Positions 6,641 through 8,158 of a DNA stretch of 8,158 nt are shown piece by piece. The position numbers were made by a program, and so were the translations under genes. The DNA comes from Saprospiraceae bacterium (GTDB lineage: Bacteria > Bacteroidota > Bacteroidia > Chitinophagales > Saprospiraceae): positions 1-8,158 of the forward strand of contig JALOMF010000167.1 of NCBI GenBank assembly GCA_025455635.1, given 5' to 3'. The notes under the pieces were generated by a model. That model saw only the letters and a program-made list of their open reading frames with translations, had not been told where the DNA came from and made no database searches. Positions within the stretch are counted from its first letter, which is position 1. Every line of letters begins with the position of its first letter.

Positions 6641-8158
6641 TCATTGTACGGTGAACTTGAAGTTCAAAACGTAGTTGCCCTCGTCCGCATCATCGTTCGG
6701 GATGGTGACGCTGAACTCGTGCAATTTTGAGGTCGTTGGCAAAAACTCAAGGGTGAAACTGGTGGTCTGGCCGGGCGCTACGGTGGCCGTGGTACTACTC
6801 AAAAGCAGCGTCACCCGTGCCGCATCTGGCCCGCTGACCGTGACTTTTGGGTTGCCTGTCAGTTTCAGTTCTTTGCTGCCCGTGTTTTTGATGGTATAGG
6901 TAAATGTGCGCTTGTTCTTGTTGTTGAAAGTATTAGTGATGGAGCCACCGCTCGGCATACTGACCCCACTACTTGAGCTAGAATTGGTCACATCCATCTC
7001 CGGCAAAGCGACGCCTTTCCCTTTCAGGTTGATGGTATAATTGCCGTCGGGGTCGTTGCTGGCAACGGTTATCACCTCCGTGAAATCCCCGGCCACGCCT
7101 TTTGGATTGAAGGTGACGACCACATCCACCGTTTGATTCGGGGCAATGGTCATGTTTGACAAGTTCAACGATTGGTAGAAATTGGATTTCTGAATGAGCC
7201 TGCCGTTGTTGCCCAAACTCAGTACCAGCGGCGCAGCCCCCGTATTGGCGATGGTGAAGGTCAATTTTTGGGTTGCGCTGGTATTGACGTTGCCGAAATC
7301 CACCGTGCCGCCATTGGCCACGTTGCTGCCGTTGCTCCGCAAAACCAAGTCGGGGGCAATGGCCGTTGCCTTCAATTTGACGACAAACCCGCCCTCGTCG
7401 GGGTCGCTGCTTGGGATGGTCAAGGTGGCGGAGCGCAGCCCGGCCCAAGTTCCGTTGGCCATTTTGGGCGTGAATTTTACCGTAAAATCAGCGGAGCCAT
7501 TGGCAGGTATGCTGGCCGTTGAAAATGCTGGCTCAATCGAGAACATGCCCACCTCGCCACTGACCGCAACCTTCGGGTTGCCCGTCAATTTCAGCGCAGC
7601 GTTCCCCGTGTTTTTGATGGTTAAAATGGCGGTTTTTGTTTCCCCAATCAGGACGGAACCCATGTCCACCACCTTGGCCGCATCGTTGTTCGAGGTGGCG
7701 ATGAAAACACTGTTGCCGCCTGACTGCACATCAATATCTGGCACCCCAACGGTCGCTTTCAGGTTGATGACATAGCTGCCCTCGTTGGGGTCGTTGTTGG
7801 CAATGGTCAGGGTGGCTTTGCGCTCGCCACCGACAGCGGACGACGGGGTGAAGCGGATGGTGAAATTGACGGAATTGGACGCCTCGACACTGGCGGTGGT
7901 AAAGGCATTGGCCAAACTGAACTGCCCTGCGTGAGTCCCCGAAATGGCCAACTTGGTCGAACCAGTGAGTTGCAGCAGCCCATTCCCGCTATTACTCAGC
8001 CTAAACGTAAATTCCTTGGTGCCATCCGGCTCGGCCAAGCCAAAATCGGCTGTGCCGCCGCTGGCAATGGCGATGCCATCGTTGGAAATCAAATCAATCT
8101 CAGGCGCCATCGGCACGGCGTTCCCTTTCACGTTGATGACGAAATTGCCATTAACTGG
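6641..8158 (-). CDS. ASH/Hydin-repeat protein (5' end missing)
   Basis: The frame is open from the right edge to a TGA at 6643-6641, giving 505 visible residues; the start lies outside. The first residues (NFVINVKGNAV) are the end of a previous repeat, so an internal GTG at 8131 is not the true start. Four full ASH/Hydin repeats follow at about 17-138, 140-267, 269-384 and 386-505. They show FTFRLSNSG/LTIKNTG/FTIANTG/YTIKNTG strands, an LTGNPKV-type motif, FTP or FNP turns and NDPNEG/SDPDEG/NDPDG/DDADEG ends. The last repeat opens with a serine-rich stretch (391-397). The protein ends at FKFTVQ right after the last repeat, with no type IX sorting domain or anchor. Probably secreted by analogy with its neighbours, but the signal peptide is not visible. 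It ends before the converging HNH gene and has its own likely terminator. Confidence 0.9.
   Translation of the reverse strand, partial: PVNGNFVINVKGNAVPMAPEIDLISNDGIAIASGGTADFGLAEPDGTKEFTFRLSNSGNGLLQLTGSTKLAISGTHAGQFSLANAFTTASVEASNSVNFTIRFTPSSAVGGERKATLTIANNDPNEGSYVINLKATVGVPDIDVQSGGNSVFIATSNNDAAKVVDMGSVLIGETKTAILTIKNTGNAALKLTGNPKVAVSGEVGMFSIEPAFSTASIPANGSADFTVKFTPKMANGTWAGLRSATLTIPSSDPDEGGFVVKLKATAIAPDLVLRSNGSNVANGGTVDFGNVNTSATQKLTFTIANTGAAPLVLSLGNNGRLIQKSNFYQSLNLSNMTIAPNQTVDVVVTFNPKGVAGDFTEVITVASNDPDGNYTINLKGKGVALPEMDVTNSSSSSGVSMPSGGSITNTFNNKNKRTFTYTIKNTGSKELKLTGNPKVTVSGPDAARVTLLLSSTTATVAPGQTTSFTLEFLPTTSKLHEFSVTIPNDDADEGNYVLNFKFTVQ
6644..8110 (-). repeat. Four ASH/Hydin protein repeats of the right-hand gene
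   Basis: The coding repeats lie at about 8110-7745, 7741-7358, 7354-7007 and 7003-6644 on the minus strand. The second and fourth share LTGNPKVAVSG and LTGNPKVTVSG, and the first has LTGSTKLAISG; the third lacks this motif. The DNA encoding the two closest copies (near 7560-7600 and 6835-6870) is similar but not identical, so divergence is older than a recent duplication. Confidence 0.8.

Noticed and set aside
6641..8131. A gene start at the GTG at 8131
   Set aside because: The frame stays open to the right edge, and the residues before and after the GTG form the normal end of an ASH repeat (FVINVKGNAV), so the true start is outside the window.

Overview
The window looks like a chromosome segment from a Bacteroidota bacterium, probably Saprospirales-like (inference). 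The evidence is long secreted proteins with Sec signal peptides built from fibronectin type III (FN3), ASH/Hydin ('choice-of-anchor D') and MopE-type metal-binding modules; a TAnnTTTG-type -7 promoter element; and start codons without Shine-Dalgarno sequences. Short stretches counted by eye were about 58% GC in a large surface gene and 48% in the small nuclease gene.

Layout, left to right. Bases 1-1935 (minus) are the 5' part of a secreted protein that runs off the left edge: signal peptide, four ASH repeats, then MopE-type metal-binding motifs. Bases 1959-5765 (minus) are a complete 1268-residue secreted protein: signal peptide, two large FN3-like modules with matching long insertions, five ordinary FN3 domains and three ASH repeats. 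It lies 23 bp upstream of the first gene on the same strand, so the two probably form one operon. Bases 5766-5905 are a divergent intergenic region with short direct repeats, a candidate promoter and a 7-bp inverted repeat. Bases 5906-6570 (plus) hold a two-gene unit with a 4-bp ATGA overlap: a 78-residue protein of unknown function and a 143-residue HNH nuclease-like protein. Bases 6571-6640 hold a hairpin terminator that fits the minus strand. Bases 6641-8158 (minus) are the 3' end of a third ASH-repeat protein whose start lies beyond the right edge.

The three minus-strand genes share one repeat family and probably arose by duplication. Their likely role is as cell-surface or secreted adhesive or structural proteins; nothing in the sequence shows an enzyme activity for them. 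The HNH pair sits in the opposite orientation between them, seems functionally unrelated, and is the part of the window most likely to represent an under-described system. No gene-free stretch exceeds 140 bp, and I saw no tRNA, rRNA, CRISPR array, transposase or prophage gene.
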